From: Haplomitrium mnioides
Taxonomy: Eukaryota > Marchantiophyta > Haplomitriopsida > Calobryales
DNA length: 50,312 nt
Assembly (NCBI GenBank): GCA_049999725.1
Contig: JBNGIS010030125.1
Coordinates: 1 to 50,312 of the forward strand
Reading direction: 5' to 3'
The notes beneath the pieces were generated by a model, which saw only the letters and a program-made list of their open reading frames with translations, made no database searches and was not told the origin of the DNA. Shown piece by piece: positions 1-10,009 of this stretch (position 1 is its first letter; every line of letters starts with the position of its first letter). The position numbers were made by a program, and so were the translations under genes.

Positions 1-2511
1 GCAAGGTATTTTGTAACCTTCATTGATGATTTAACAAGGAAAACATTTGTCTATATGATGAAGTCCAAATGTGAATGCTTTTCAAAGTTTTGTAGTTTCA
101 AAGCTCAGGTGGAGAATGAGCTAGAAATGAAAGTGAAGATACTCCGCACCGATGGGGGAGGGGAGTATATGTCCAAGGAATTTACATGCTTTCTAAGAGA
201 GCATGGGATCAAGCACCAGCTCACAGCAAGGGATTCTCCATCACAAAATGGTGTGGCAGAAAGGATGAACAGGACCGTCATGGAGAGTGTAAGGAGCATA
301 CTCTATGCAAGGAACATCCAGAGGAATTTCTGGGCTGAGGCTGTGAACACAGCAGTCTACCTCAGAAATCGATGCCCTACCAAAGCTGTGAGAAATGTGA
401 CACCAGAGGAAGCGTGGTCAGGTAAGAAACCTGATGTCTCACATCTCAGAATTTTTGGCTGTGATGCTTATGCATTAGTACCTCATGAACTGAGAGGGAA
501 GTTAGATGCAAAGACAGTCAAATGTGTGTTTCTGGGATACTGGGAGGACTGCAAAGGGTACAGGCTGTTCAATTGTGAGACAAACCAGATAATCAGGAGT
601 CGGGACGTGGTGTTTGATGAGAGATCGCCAGAGGAACTGGCAAGTTCACCTGCAGTTGGCACAGGAGCAGGTTTGGAAGTCTCCAAGGGAAAGGAGAAAA
701 TAATTGAGTACACAAGTGACGTGCCAGGCACCTCACATTATGGGACAGAAACTGAAATTGGAAACAATGAGGGATTGATTCCAGTAGTGGGAGTACCAGT
801 GGCAAATGAGAGGGCTCTTGTGGAAGAAGAGGACGTTGAGCCAAGGCGTTCTGGGAGACTGAGCAAGCAGCCAGTAAGGCTGGATCTGGCAGTGCCAGAG
901 ACATTCTCAGTCAATATGGCCGTAGCAGATGATCCACTAACACTGAAGGAGGCGTTGTCCAGGGAGGACTCCTATGCATGGGAGCTGGCTTGTAAGGAGG
1001 AATTAGATTCGCTCCATAAGAACCAAACCTGGACTCTAACCCAGTTGCCCAAGGGAAGGAAAGCCGTGGGGTGTAAGTGGGTACTGAAGGTCAAGTACCA
1101 AGTTGATGGGTCTGTGGAGAGATACAAGGCAAGGCTGGTTGCCAAGGGATTCACACAGATGGCCGGGGTAGATTATACAGAAACTTTTGCACCGGTTGCA
1201 AAGTTTTCTTCAATCAGGTGTCTGTTGGCTGTTGCTGCGATGATGGACTGGGAAGTCCATCAAGTTGATGTCAAGACAGCATTCTTGAATGGAGATCTCG
1301 AAGAAGAGATCTATATGCAGCAGCCAGAAGGATATGTTGTGAGAGGGAAGGAAAGCCTTGTCTGCAGATTAAACAAGGCATTATATGGCCTCAAGCAAGC
1401 GTCAAGGGCATGGTACCAGCGGATTGACACACATCTGATGGAGAAGAACTTTAGGAGAAGCGATGCAGATCACAGTGTTTACACCTGGAGAGAGGGTGGG
1501 AGCATTGTGATTCTAGTCATCTATGTAGATGACATAGTAATGATCAGCAATGATCTGGAGCAATTGAATCAGGTGAAGAGGGACCTGGAGGTGCCATTTG
1601 AAATAACAGACCTGCAGGAGATTCACTATCTTCTTGGGATACATGTTCAAAGGGAAAGACATGCAAGGAAGATAACTTTGAATCAAAGGGTGTACATTGA
1701 GAAAATTCTTGAGAGATATGGAATGGGAGATTGCAGGGCAGTCTGCACTCCATTAGAAGCTGGTATGAGGTTAACCAAGGAAATGGGACCTGGAACAAAA
1801 GAGGAGACTGAAGAGATGACACAAGTGCCATATCAAAGTGCAGTAGGCAGTCTGATGTATGCCATGATAGCCACAAGGCCAGACATTGCCTATGCAGTGG
1901 GAGTTGCCTCAAGGTTTATGTCCAACCCAGGAATGGCTCACTGGCTTGCAGTAAAAAGAATTTTCCAATACCTTCAAGGCTCCAAGGATCATGTGCTGGA
2001 GTACAGTGGATATCTGGAATCCACTGAGATCAGCAACAGTTCACTGATCGGATATAGTGACTCCGACTATGCAGGCAGCAAGGATGATGGAAAGTCCACA
2101 TCTGGATATGCTTTTCTGATGGGAGGAGGTTCAGTAAGCTGGTGTAGTAAAAGGCAAACATCAGTTGCCTTGTCAACATGTGAGGCAGAATACATGGCTC
2201 TTACTCAAGCCACCAAAGAGGCTGTGTGGCTAAGGAAGCTGCTGGAAGATGTGGGTTTCAAGCTGGATAAACCCACCACTATTTGTGAGGATAATCAGGG
2301 TTGTATAACATTGGCCAAGAATCCAACTTATCACTCGAAGACCAAACACATTGATATCCAGTACCACTTTGTCAGGGAAAAGATGGGACAGGATATTGAG
2401 TTGCAATTTTGCAGAACAGGTGACATGGCAGCAGATGTGCTAACCAAAGCACTGCCAAGGGACAAGCATGAGGAATTCATCAACATGCTTGGTGTGAAAA
2501 TGGTTCGCTGA
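1..2511 (+). CDS. copia-A retrotransposon pol, 5' part off-window (integrase end, RT, RNase H)
   Basis: Ty1/copia polyprotein that copies the element RNA into DNA and integrates it. The frame is open from base 1, so the true start lies left of the window. It begins in the integrase core ([14 protein letters not shown], then DGGGEYMS and [11 protein letters not shown]). The integrase C-terminal part follows ([17 protein letters not shown]), then a variable acidic linker. The reverse transcriptase starts near residue 320 (WVLKVKYQVDGSVERYKAR) and has an intact YVDD catalytic box near residue 507. RNase H ([20 protein letters not shown], then [10 protein letters not shown]) ends with [13 protein letters not shown] and [13 protein letters not shown]. 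Integrase before RT marks copia rather than gypsy. No internal stop is seen, so this copy looks younger than the related element at 14745-20525. A purine run (GAGTGGGAG) follows the stop and is the likely plus-strand primer site. Confidence 0.95.
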   Translation, partial: ARYFVTFIDDLTRKTFVYMMKSKCECFSKFCSFKAQVENELEMKVKILRTDGGGEYMSKEFTCFLREHGIKHQLTARDSPSQNGVAERMNRTVMESVRSILYARNIQRNFWAEAVNTAVYLRNRCPTKAVRNVTPEEAWSGKKPDVSHLRIFGCDAYALVPHELRGKLDAKTVKCVFLGYWEDCKGYRLFNCETNQIIRSRDVVFDERSPEELASSPAVGTGAGLEVSKGKEKIIEYTSDVPGTSHYGTETEIGNNEGLIPVVGVPVANERALVEEEDVEPRRSGRLSKQPVRLDLAVPETFSVNMAVADDPLTLKEALSREDSYAWELACKEELDSLHKNQTWTLTQLPKGRKAVGCKWVLKVKYQVDGSVERYKARLVAKGFTQMAGVDYTETFAPVAKFSSIRCLLAVAAMMDWEVHQVDVKTAFLNGDLEEEIYMQQPEGYVVRGKESLVCRLNKALYGLKQASRAWYQRIDTHLMEKNFRRSDADHSVYTWREGGSIVILVIYVDDIVMISNDLEQLNQVKRDLEVPFEITDLQEIHYLLGIHVQRERHARKITLNQRVYIEKILERYGMGDCRAVCTPLEAGMRLTKEMGPGTKEETEEMTQVPYQSAVGSLMYAMIATRPDIAYAVGVASRFMSNPGMAHWLAVKRIFQYLQGSKDHVLEYSGYLESTEISNSSLIGYSDSDYAGSKDDGKSTSGYAFLMGGGSVSWCSKRQTSVALSTCEAEYMALTQATKEAVWLRKLLEDVGFKLDKPTTICEDNQGCITLAKNPTYHSKTKHIDIQYHFVREKMGQDIELQFCRTGDMAADVLTKALPRDKHEEFINMLGVKMVR

Positions 2512-2518
2512 GTGGGAG

Positions 2519-3334
2519 TGTTGGAAATTGGCAGCTCACATTTTGGTGAGCATGTTCATATGTACAGAAAATCACCTTCTTCACTAGTTTAGCTCCTAAC
2601 TAGTTTAGAGGGGAATTTGGGGATAGTGCCATGTGGAGGCACCTGGTGGTGACATGTGTCAGCACCAGAAGGCTCCTTAGGGACATTTATGAATCTTGTC
2701 CCTTTCATGAAATAGAGCAAGCACATGCATCGAGCATGTGCTTACTTATAGTGTAGGTGATAGTGTAGGTGAAATATTGATTATAGACCTTGTCCTACTT
2801 GTGGAAATAGCCTTCTTCACCTGCACAGATTCAAGCGCCCATAGATTTTGAACAGGGCACCCATAGAGACCCAGCACATTGCTGGTATTGTAAAGAGGAT
2901 TTAAATCGATTCGAGTGATGCTCATTGCATCCTCATTGCAACCACATTTCACTTCTAGCTCGTTTGTGCATTTGATCAAGAAAGAGTCGCATCTGAAGGA
3001 GTTCGCGATCGTGTCTGGAGGTAGTCACGTTTTCCCTTTCTGGAAGAAGCTCGCGCATCAGCAGGAGGTCGCGTTTCACCTCTTAAGGAGGTGACAATCG
3101 TTTCCTTGCATAAGAGTGAATCGCGAGCAAGGAGGCAACTCTGCGAGTTGCGATTTAGGTGTGGAGTCGACCTGCGTTTTTCGTTCGAAGCTGCTGACGA
3201 GAAGGCCTTCGCGAATCTGCTGTCGCACGACCTCTTCTTTGGAGCTGACTTTTTACTTCTCTTTTGTCACAATACTCATCTTAAGTGGATTTTCGCTGCT
3301 GCAATATCATCAATTTGATTTGATATTTTCAACA
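2519..3334 (+). repeat. 3' LTR of the copia-A element
   Basis: It starts TGTTGGAAATTGGCAGC directly after the purine tract and ends GATATTTTCAACA, giving the usual TG...CA ends and a length of 816 bp. The same sequence recurs as the LTRs of the minus-strand element at 14745-20525 and as solo LTRs at 26883-32442 and 44523-45527. A TTTAAAT stretch near 2900 may be the TATA box. The right half is rich in CGCG motifs. The LTR is followed directly by copia-B gag sequence, which shows that copia-A inserted into copia-B. The left end and the matching target duplication are off-window. Confidence 0.9.
2651..2743 (+). promoter_or_regulatory. U3 region: G-box-like site and 10-bp-arm hairpin
   Basis: GACATGTGTC at 2651-2660 matches the GACACGTGTC found at the same place in other copia-A LTRs (20394, 32231, 44718), with one base changed. 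At 2719-2743 an inverted repeat has 10-bp arms (AAGCACATGC and GCATGTGCTT) and contains CATGCA, the core of the RY element. ACGTGTC is the core of abscisic-acid response elements and CATGCA is bound by B3 factors. Function here is inferred from motif identity only. Confidence 0.5.
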
Positions 3335-6300
3335 TTGGTGAGCCAAGACCTCTGGGAAATTACAAGGGATCCCCAAGCTGAACTAGATTTTTTCTCTGAA
3401 GAGATGTCAGGTTTTGACATCAAGAAAGGGAAAAAACGTTTAGAGAGGGCTGAGCAGAAGGCTTTAGCATCTATCATGCTGAGCCTTGATGATCATCTCT
3501 TGGAATTGGTGAGACACTGCCAGACTGCACATGAAGCCTGGACAAAATTGTCAGACAACTTTGAAGGCAAAGATACCATGAACAGAATTCACCTGAAGAA
3601 GCAATTTTTCACATTCCAGATGAAGGAGAATTCTACCATCACAGAGCATGTGATGAAGGTAAAGTCTATGGCTGGGCAGCTTCAAGCAGTGGGGTCAAGA
3701 ATTGAGGAGGAGGACATTATGTGTGTCCCGCTCGCCAGTCTCCCTGAAGAGTATAGCACTTTGGTTATGACAATGGAGGCAAAGGGTACTGACCTGAACC
3801 TGGAATTCCTGGTGGGCCGCTTGCTCAGTGAGGAGCAGAAGCGACTCAACAAAGACAAGAAAGATGGTTCTGCTTTTACCGCCAGAGGAGATAACAAAAA
3901 GAAAAAACCTACAGAAACTCGAGCATGCTTCTACTGCAAGAAGGTTGGACATTTGTCCAACGCTTGCAAGAAGAAACAAGCTGACAAGAAGAAAGGAGGA
4001 GATGTGCAAAAGAAAGACAAATCAAAGGCAACCTCCAGTGCCGCAATTGCCAAAGAAGATCTGTCATCTGAAGAGGAAGTGGACTACATGGCTTCACTTG
4101 GAGACACAGTAAAGGATGCATGGTACCTGGATTCAGGTGCATCCAGTCACATGTCATCAAGGAAGGAGTGGTTCAGAGACATCATCAGAACAGATCCCAA
4201 AGTCATCAGGCTGGGTGACAACTATGGAGTAAATGCAGTTGCAGTGGGAGATGTTCATCTCAAGGTCAAAGGAATGGGAGGCAAGGGTGCCACCCACATT
4301 CTGAAGGATGTCCTCTATGTACCTGAGATCAGACAAAATCTTGTGTCAGTAAGTGCCTTAACCAGGACTGGTTTGATGGTCAGTTTTGACCAACATGGTT
4401 GTAAGGTCCTGAATAAGCATGGTAAGGTAGTTTGTGTTGGTATTAAGGAACATATGCTGTATAGATTCAATTGCATCCCAATAGTAGAGGGAAGCCTGAA
4501 TATGTCTGTCCAGGGAGAGAACATGACTCTCTGGCATCATAGGCTTGGACATTTGGGAGAACAGGGAATCAGAGTGCTCACCAGTATGGTGAGCAATATG
4601 GCTGTGGATCAATCCACCTCATTGGATTTCTGTGAAGGGTGTGTAAAAAGAAAGCCACACAAGACTACAATCAAGAAGGGAGCTGTTGGATGGAAGGCAT
4701 CCAAACTGTTGGAATTAGTCCACAGTGATGTTTGTGGACCCATGAAGGCACCTTCAATATCTGGCAACAGATATTTTGTAACATTCACAGATGATAAATG
4801 CAGAATGTCTTTTGTCTACTTCATGCGTACTAAAGACCAGACTTTTGAATATTTCAAGGAATGCATGGCTAGGATGGAAAATGAACTTGACAGAAAGATC
4901 AAGATCTTGAGGAGTGATGGTGGAGGGGAGTACACCTCCCAAATGTTCCAGAAATTTCTTGCAAGACGTGGCATTAGAGCAGAGGTGACTGCTCGGGATT
5001 CACCACATGAGAATGGTGTGGCAGAGAGGCTGAACAGGACGATTGTTGAAAAGGCTAGGAGCATGTTGCAACATGCTGGTCTGGAGGACAAGTTCTGGGC
5101 AGAGGCAGTAGCCACTGCTGTGTATTTCAAGAATATCAGCCCCACAAAGGCAGTTGAAGGGATGACACCTTGGCAGGCTTGGAAAGGAGTTCAACCTTCA
5201 ATGAAGCATCTGAGAGTTTTTGGTTGCGATGCGTATGCCTTGGTTCCTAGCACACTTCGTACGAAGCTGGAACCTAAGGCTACAAAATGCATCTTCTTTG
5301 GGTACAGTGAAGGACGGAAAGCGTATCGACTTTATGACCCAGCTACAAGCCGCATAATCCGGAGTAAAGATGTTGTCTTCAACGAGTGGGAGACAGGTAA
5401 AGGAGTGGATCCAGATCCAAACCCTGCCCTCCCTGTTTTTCTGCCGACCTCTCCAGATGTTGAAAATCAAGGTCAGTCTTCTGGCCATCAACTTGCAGAA
5501 GAAGAATCAAATACCCTGGAGGAGTCTCAAGAAATTGAAGAGTTGACATCACAACCTGTGAGGAGATCACAGAGACTTCGAAAACCAATTGTCCGGCTTG
5601 GAATAGAAGAAGGTAATGCAAGTATTGCTCTTGAGCCACAACCAACCAGCCTGAAACAGGCCATGGAACGAGATGATGCGACACAGTGGGAGCAGGCTAC
5701 AAAAGAGGAGTTCCAATCCTTGATAAAGAATGGGACTTGGATTCTGACAGATTTACCAGAAGGCAGGAAACCTGTAGGGTGCAAGTGGGTGTTCAAGCTC
5801 AAGCGTGGAGCAACGAATGAAATCACCAAGTACAAGGCACGCCTGGTGGCCAAAGGATATCTGCAGAAAGAAGGTATAGACTTTCAGGAAACACTCGCCC
5901 CAGTGGTGAAGATGACATCAATCCGCTGCTTGATGGCCATAGCAGCAGAGATGAACTGGGAGATTCATCAGATGGATGTCAAGTTGGCTTTCCTGAATGG
6001 AGATCTCAGGGAACAGATCTATATGGTGCAACCTGAAGGATTTAAAGCACCTGGAGAGGAAGACAAGGTATGTCTTCTCAAAAAGTCTCTGTGTGGACTG
6101 AAACAGTCCTCAAGAGCATGGTATGAGAAGATAGACCAGTACCTACAAAGTGATGGATATTCTAGATGCACATCCGATCACAGTGTGTACTGCTCAATGG
6201 TAAAGGGGTCTATCATCGTAATCACTGTGTACGTGGACGACCTGCTATTATTCAGTGACAATCTGGACTTGCTGCGCAGCGTGAAGCATGGTCTGAGTAC

Positions 6301-7192
6301 CCTCTTTGAAATGGTGGACCTTTGGGAGGTGCACTATATCTTGGGGATACAGGTGATTAGAGACAGGGATGCAGGGAGCATTGAGCTCCATCAGCTAGGG
6401 TACATTGATTCAATTCTGAAGGAATTCAGGATGGAAGAAGCAAAGCCTGCAGTTACACCTTTTGAAGCTGGTTGCAAACTGTCAAAGGAAATGGAAGCAA
6501 AGGATGAGAAAGAAAAGGCAGACATGGAAAAAGTTCCATACAGACGTGCAATAGGGAAATTAATGTATGCCATGCTAGGAACAAGGCCAGACCTGGCATA
6601 TTCAGTGGGAGCTCTGAGTAGGTTCATGGATAACCCAGGTCAGCAACACTGGAAGGCAGCTAAGCGAGTTATAAGGTACTTGAAAGGTACAAGGGATCTT
6701 GGCATCACCTACCAGGGTGGTAAAGTGATTAAACTCACTGGCTACTGTGATGCAGATTGGGGAGGAGAACAAGACAAAAAGAGATCTACCTCTGGATACC
6801 TGTTTACTGTAGGAGACGGGGCTATCTCCTGGAGCAGTAAGTTGCAGAAGACCACTGCCTTTTCAACTACCGAAGCTGAGTACATGGCATTGACACATGC
6901 CAGTAAAGAAACTGTCTGGCTACGCAGGTTGCTTGAAGAGATTGGATTCAAGCAATGCACACCTACCACAATTGAGTGTGATAACCAAGGATGCATGAAA
7001 CTGGCCATCAACCCAGTTCATCATCCAAGGACAAAACACATTGATATTCACTACCACTTCATAGGAGACCTGATTGGAAATGAGGTGGAACTGGAATATT
7101 GTATGACAGAAGAGATGGCAGCTGACTTTCTCACCAAAGCATTACCAAGAGAACAGCACTTCAAAAAAATTGCCATGTACAGCAACATGTGA
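3335..7192 (+). CDS. copia-B retrotransposon gag-pol polyprotein, N-terminus removed by the copia-A insertion
   Basis: Single-frame Ty1/copia polyprotein. The frame extends upstream into the copia-A LTR, but the real homology starts at DLWEITRDPQ, inside gag. In order: UBN2-type gag (SLDDHLLELVRHCQTAHEAW), CCHC zinc knuckle (CFYCKKVGHLSNACKK), aspartic protease (WYLDSGASSHMS), pre-integrase zinc region (LWHHRLGHLGEQG ... CEGCVKRKPH), integrase (HSDVCGPM, TFTDDKCR, DGGGEYTS, ENGVAERLNRT), RT with an intact YVDD box (VYVDDLLLF), and RNase H ([38 protein letters not shown]). It ends with TGA at 7190-7192. No stop interrupts the retained part. A second, more damaged copy lies on the minus strand at 46608-48516. 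Confidence 0.93.
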   Translation: MVSQDLWEITRDPQAELDFFSEEMSGFDIKKGKKRLERAEQKALASIMLSLDDHLLELVRHCQTAHEAWTKLSDNFEGKDTMNRIHLKKQFFTFQMKENSTITEHVMKVKSMAGQLQAVGSRIEEEDIMCVPLASLPEEYSTLVMTMEAKGTDLNLEFLVGRLLSEEQKRLNKDKKDGSAFTARGDNKKKKPTETRACFYCKKVGHLSNACKKKQADKKKGGDVQKKDKSKATSSAAIAKEDLSSEEEVDYMASLGDTVKDAWYLDSGASSHMSSRKEWFRDIIRTDPKVIRLGDNYGVNAVAVGDVHLKVKGMGGKGATHILKDVLYVPEIRQNLVSVSALTRTGLMVSFDQHGCKVLNKHGKVVCVGIKEHMLYRFNCIPIVEGSLNMSVQGENMTLWHHRLGHLGEQGIRVLTSMVSNMAVDQSTSLDFCEGCVKRKPHKTTIKKGAVGWKASKLLELVHSDVCGPMKAPSISGNRYFVTFTDDKCRMSFVYFMRTKDQTFEYFKECMARMENELDRKIKILRSDGGGEYTSQMFQKFLARRGIRAEVTARDSPHENGVAERLNRTIVEKARSMLQHAGLEDKFWAEAVATAVYFKNISPTKAVEGMTPWQAWKGVQPSMKHLRVFGCDAYALVPSTLRTKLEPKATKCIFFGYSEGRKAYRLYDPATSRIIRSKDVVFNEWETGKGVDPDPNPALPVFLPTSPDVENQGQSSGHQLAEEESNTLEESQEIEELTSQPVRRSQRLRKPIVRLGIEEGNASIALEPQPTSLKQAMERDDATQWEQATKEEFQSLIKNGTWILTDLPEGRKPVGCKWVFKLKRGATNEITKYKARLVAKGYLQKEGIDFQETLAPVVKMTSIRCLMAIAAEMNWEIHQMDVKLAFLNGDLREQIYMVQPEGFKAPGEEDKVCLLKKSLCGLKQSSRAWYEKIDQYLQSDGYSRCTSDHSVYCSMVKGSIIVITVYVDDLLLFSDNLDLLRSVKHGLSTLFEMVDLWEVHYILGIQVIRDRDAGSIELHQLGYIDSILKEFRMEEAKPAVTPFEAGCKLSKEMEAKDEKEKADMEKVPYRRAIGKLMYAMLGTRPDLAYSVGALSRFMDNPGQQHWKAAKRVIRYLKGTRDLGITYQGGKVIKLTGYCDADWGGEQDKKRSTSGYLFTVGDGAISWSSKLQKTTAFSTTEAEYMALTHASKETVWLRRLLEEIGFKQCTPTTIECDNQGCMKLAINPVHHPRTKHIDIHYHFIGDLIGNEVELEYCMTEEMAADFLTKALPREQHFKKIAMYSNM

Positions 7193-7202
7193 TAAGTGGG
7201 AG

Positions 7203-7779
7203 TGTTGGAAATGTATCTCTTGCTGCTGTAAATAGTGACAACTAACTACTGTTAGTTGTAAAGGCTAGCTAGGATAGTTAGCTAATAGATATTTTAGAGG
7301 GGCTGCCAGGTTCCAGGTCTCCCCCTTAGACATTTACACTTGGGGAAAACAGCAGTTAGCAATAGGCTCAAGAGTAGGATATTTGTTGGTATGTCAGAAG
7401 GGGCGCCACATTGTGGTGATCCCCTTACCACTCGCTTCCGTTAGTTGCCCCACTCTTTTATTACAGGCCAACTTGTATGTCAGCAGAAGGCTGACCTTCG
7501 ATAGTATATAAAGATGAGGAATCCTCTTAAGGATTCATCCTCAGTTATCCAAACTTTTCCCAGCATCTCAAGAGCAGATTACAAATCAGAACGAGTTCGT
7601 GAGAAGGAGGCAAATATCAGAGTGTCGAAGAACAGCTCATAGTGTCTCGTTTTTCGACCTTCCTGCATATTCTTGTTTCACGTTTTTGTGTTTTCGAACC
7701 AGGTGAAATAGTGTGCTTGACGAGCGACGGGCGAGTGCAGAAAATCGCGCCTAACCTAATCGCGATTTTCGCCCTATCA
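7203..7779 (+). repeat. 3' LTR of the copia-B element
   Basis: It starts TGTTGGAAATGTATCTC after the purine tract AGTGGGAG and ends GCCCTATCA, 577 bp. TATATAAAG near 7506 is a good TATA box and is followed by a CGCG-containing 3' part (AATCGCGC, AATCGCGATTTT). The same LTR is found reversed at 46015-46597. The sequence to the right (AAGTGATGGACC...) is LINE-C coding sequence, as at about 26730, so copia-B inserted into a LINE-C copy. Confidence 0.85.
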
Positions 7780-8930
7780 AAGTGATGGACCAGTACACCT
7801 ACCTGGGGATATCAATACATACCCAGAGAGGATGGAGTTTCGGAGCCAAACGTAATCCGAATGTAGGATTACAGCAGGTTCTCGTCAGCCTCTACCAAAT
7901 GAATAGCTGGTACAAGATAAAAGATAAATGGCATAAACCCATGAGAATCAACTTCTTCCACACTGTTGTTGTCCCAACAGCAACACTGGAGCAGAAATAT
8001 AGGGGCCCTCTCTAACTCCTGCAATGTGGCTGAAACATGGGGTTTGAGGGGTTTCTCACTAGATCAACCAATGTCTGCATCATCACACCTCTGCACATAC
8101 TGGCAGCTGAGCTTGGTATGTTACCCATTGAAGCACACGCAGTTGTGAAACTTTTCACATACCTGCAATCTATTCAGGACACAGTACCGTCCAGATACCC
8201 AGCAATTGCTATGGCCCTAGGGCTTTGAAGTTTTGCTGCCTCAGCATTGTATTTGACTTGTGGAAATAAAGTTTTTACTTCCTGTCAAAAATAAATAAAA
8301 AATAAATATGGAGGCATCGCCAGGAGACCCTACAAATTGGTACAATCAATGCCAGAAATGGCTCACAAGATGGGAACTGGACATAGGATCTCCTTAAGCA
8401 ATCAGGAACTGTGCTCGTGGATCACCTATCAACACGCTACTTTACGGTCCTCTGGCAGTGATACATTGCAGCATCTCAGACTGTCAAGTACAACAAGCTC
8501 ATCAACAACACTTCATCAAGGCGAATTCAACCATACCTGTCAAGTACATGTCACTCCATTTGGTTCACACCATCACACAACTCCGAACTGCTTCCCATCG
8601 ACTTGATGCGAAACAGCCAAATGTTCCGAGATTGGCAACAAAATACGGCCTGAGAAGTTGCTGTGCCTCCAATGCAACCTACAAGTCACAGAAGATGAAC
8701 ACCACATCATCTTTTGCTGCCTTAGGTGCTATGAGATATGTGGAAGGTTACAGGGTCCTTTCGTGGAGCAAAATGGGGCACTCCAACACTTTCTCAGATA
8801 CCACGATCAACGATGGCCGGCACTCTACTTTCAGGAACTCCTGATGCTTGGCCTTTAAAAAACAGACAATTTAGAAGTCAGAGATTTGAGACGAGACAGT
8901 GAGCATATGACTCACTAGCGGTTTGCCCGG
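7780..8930 (+). mobile_element. LINE-C copy 1, 3' part of ORF2, broken
   Basis: Non-LTR retrotransposon fragment. Its translation (YTYLGISIHTQRGW, then MRINFFHTVVVPTATLEQ) matches the region downstream of the RT in the LINE-C copy at 26371-26882 and 32443-32890. Further right it encodes the C-terminal zinc motif in decayed form ([20 protein letters not shown] near 8660-8720). It is split by an L1-E 3' fragment at 8217-8304 and carries several frameshifts. Homology fades at about 8930 in the 3' untranslated part, and no pentanucleotide tail is seen here. Confidence 0.8.
8217..8304 (+). mobile_element. L1-E 3'-end fragment inserted in LINE-C
   Basis: The stretch matches the L1-E 3' terminus (GTGGAAATAAAGTTTTTAC then TTCCTGTC) and ends in an A-rich tail (AAAAATAAATAAAAAATAAAT). 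LINE-C sequence resumes directly afterwards (ATGGAGGCATCGCCAGGAGA). ATGG on both sides may be the target duplication. It is a severely 5'-truncated insertion, and its left edge is uncertain by a few bases. Confidence 0.75.
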
Positions 8931-9160
8931 GTGATCATAGTTTTTCTCAGACATTTTTAGCTTAAACTCTATTTTTTTCGCACCCTTCCCCATATGGAGT
9001 ATCTTCACCATATTTTTTAGCTTTGATATGAGCCTTAAAACCATGAAATGAAACATTCCAACAAATTTGACTGCATATATTTACAAATATTTTCATGTTT
9101 AAAGCATCAATAAAGAACAAGGTTTTCTTCCTGTGATGCATCAACCACTAGTTCCAACTG
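8931..9160. other. no gene seen
   Basis: AT-rich sequence between two LINE-C copies. The first 60 bp may be decayed LINE-C 3' untranslated sequence (TTTTTAGCTTAAACTC ... TTCGCACCCTTCC). Nothing else is recognised. Confidence 0.4.
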
Positions 9161-9268
9161 CCCATGTCTGGAACTTGCAGTCCAGACACCATGCCTCTTT
9201 TCCTCCCGATGCTCCAATCTTGAGCTCCAATGTCCAAGTATTTTATGCCACAAAAGGCACTCTCTCAT
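9161..9268 (-). mobile_element. small copia-A fragment (pre-integrase region)
   Basis: GTCCAGACACCATGCCTC and CCAATGTCCAAGTATT ... ATGCCACAAA match, with gaps, the copia-A segment at about 18195-18275, in the same orientation (minus-strand element). No LTR or target duplication is visible. It is probably a relic brought together with the next LINE fragment by deletion. Confidence 0.5.
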
Positions 9269-10002
9269 CACGGTTATATGGCAGTCCTACACTTCACAGT
9301 CAAATGGCAATCCTACAATGGCAAATGGTTGTATCCCAGACTGTCAAGTACAACAAACTCATCAACAACACTCCATCAAGGAAAATCCAGCAACTTGACA
9401 AGTAACGTGTCACTCAATTTGGTTCACATCCTCACACAACTTTGAACTGGCTCCCATCCACTGAGATGTGAAACAGCCAAATGGTCCAAGATTGACAACA
9501 AAATACGACCTGAGAAGTTATTGTGCCTCCAGTGCAACCTACGAGTCACAGAAGATGAACACCACAGCATCTTCTGTTGCCCCTACTATGAGATACGGGG
9601 AAGGCATCATGGCCTTTTTGTAGGGCAGAATGGGCCAGTTCCACAATTTTTAAAATACCATGATCAACAATGGCTGGCACTCTTCTTTCAGGAACTCCTG
9701 CTGCTTAGATCTCAAGAAAAAGACAACTTGGACATAGAGATTAGTGACGAGAAAGAGAGCATATGACTCCCAAGCAGGTTTGTCCCTGCTCAACTTATTT
9801 TTAGCTATGCAATTTCTAACTTACTACTTTGGTTTGTTGCACAACTCTGCACTCTTGTGCGCATTGTACTCTCAGTCTTCATGGCCCTATGGGTTTGTTG
9901 CACAACTCTGCACTCTTGTGCGCATTGTACTCTCAGTCTTCATGGCCCTAAGGCTGGCTCTGGAGTTTAGATCGAATTCTATTCTATTCTATTCTATTCC
10001 AT
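9269..10002 (+). mobile_element. LINE-C copy 2, 3' end with pentanucleotide tail
   Basis: It matches the LINE-C 3' end from the region encoding [15 protein letters not shown] through the zinc motif ([20 protein letters not shown] at 9521-9580) and the untranslated tail. It ends in repeats of TATTC from about 9977 to 10000. Frameshifts break the frame. The tail carries a 61-bp tandem duplication, described separately. Confidence 0.8.
9831..9952 (+). repeat. 61-bp tandem duplication in the LINE-C tail
   Basis: Two near-identical copies starting at 9831 and 9892, each beginning GGTTTGTTGCACAACTCTGC and containing the tail hairpin GCACTCTTGTGC. The other LINE-C tails in the window have one copy. 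Confidence 0.9.
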
Positions 10003-10009
10003 GAGTCGT

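Noticed and set aside
3091-3334. Start of the large copia-B reading frame inside the LTR
   Set aside because: The frame happens to stay open through the copia-A LTR, but gag homology starts only at 3335. The upstream codons belong to a different element.
1-7192. Endogenous plant pararetrovirus or gypsy element
   Set aside because: The order protease, integrase, RT, RNase H, the DGGGEY and YVDD motifs and the LTR ends are those of Ty1/copia. No movement or coat protein is present.
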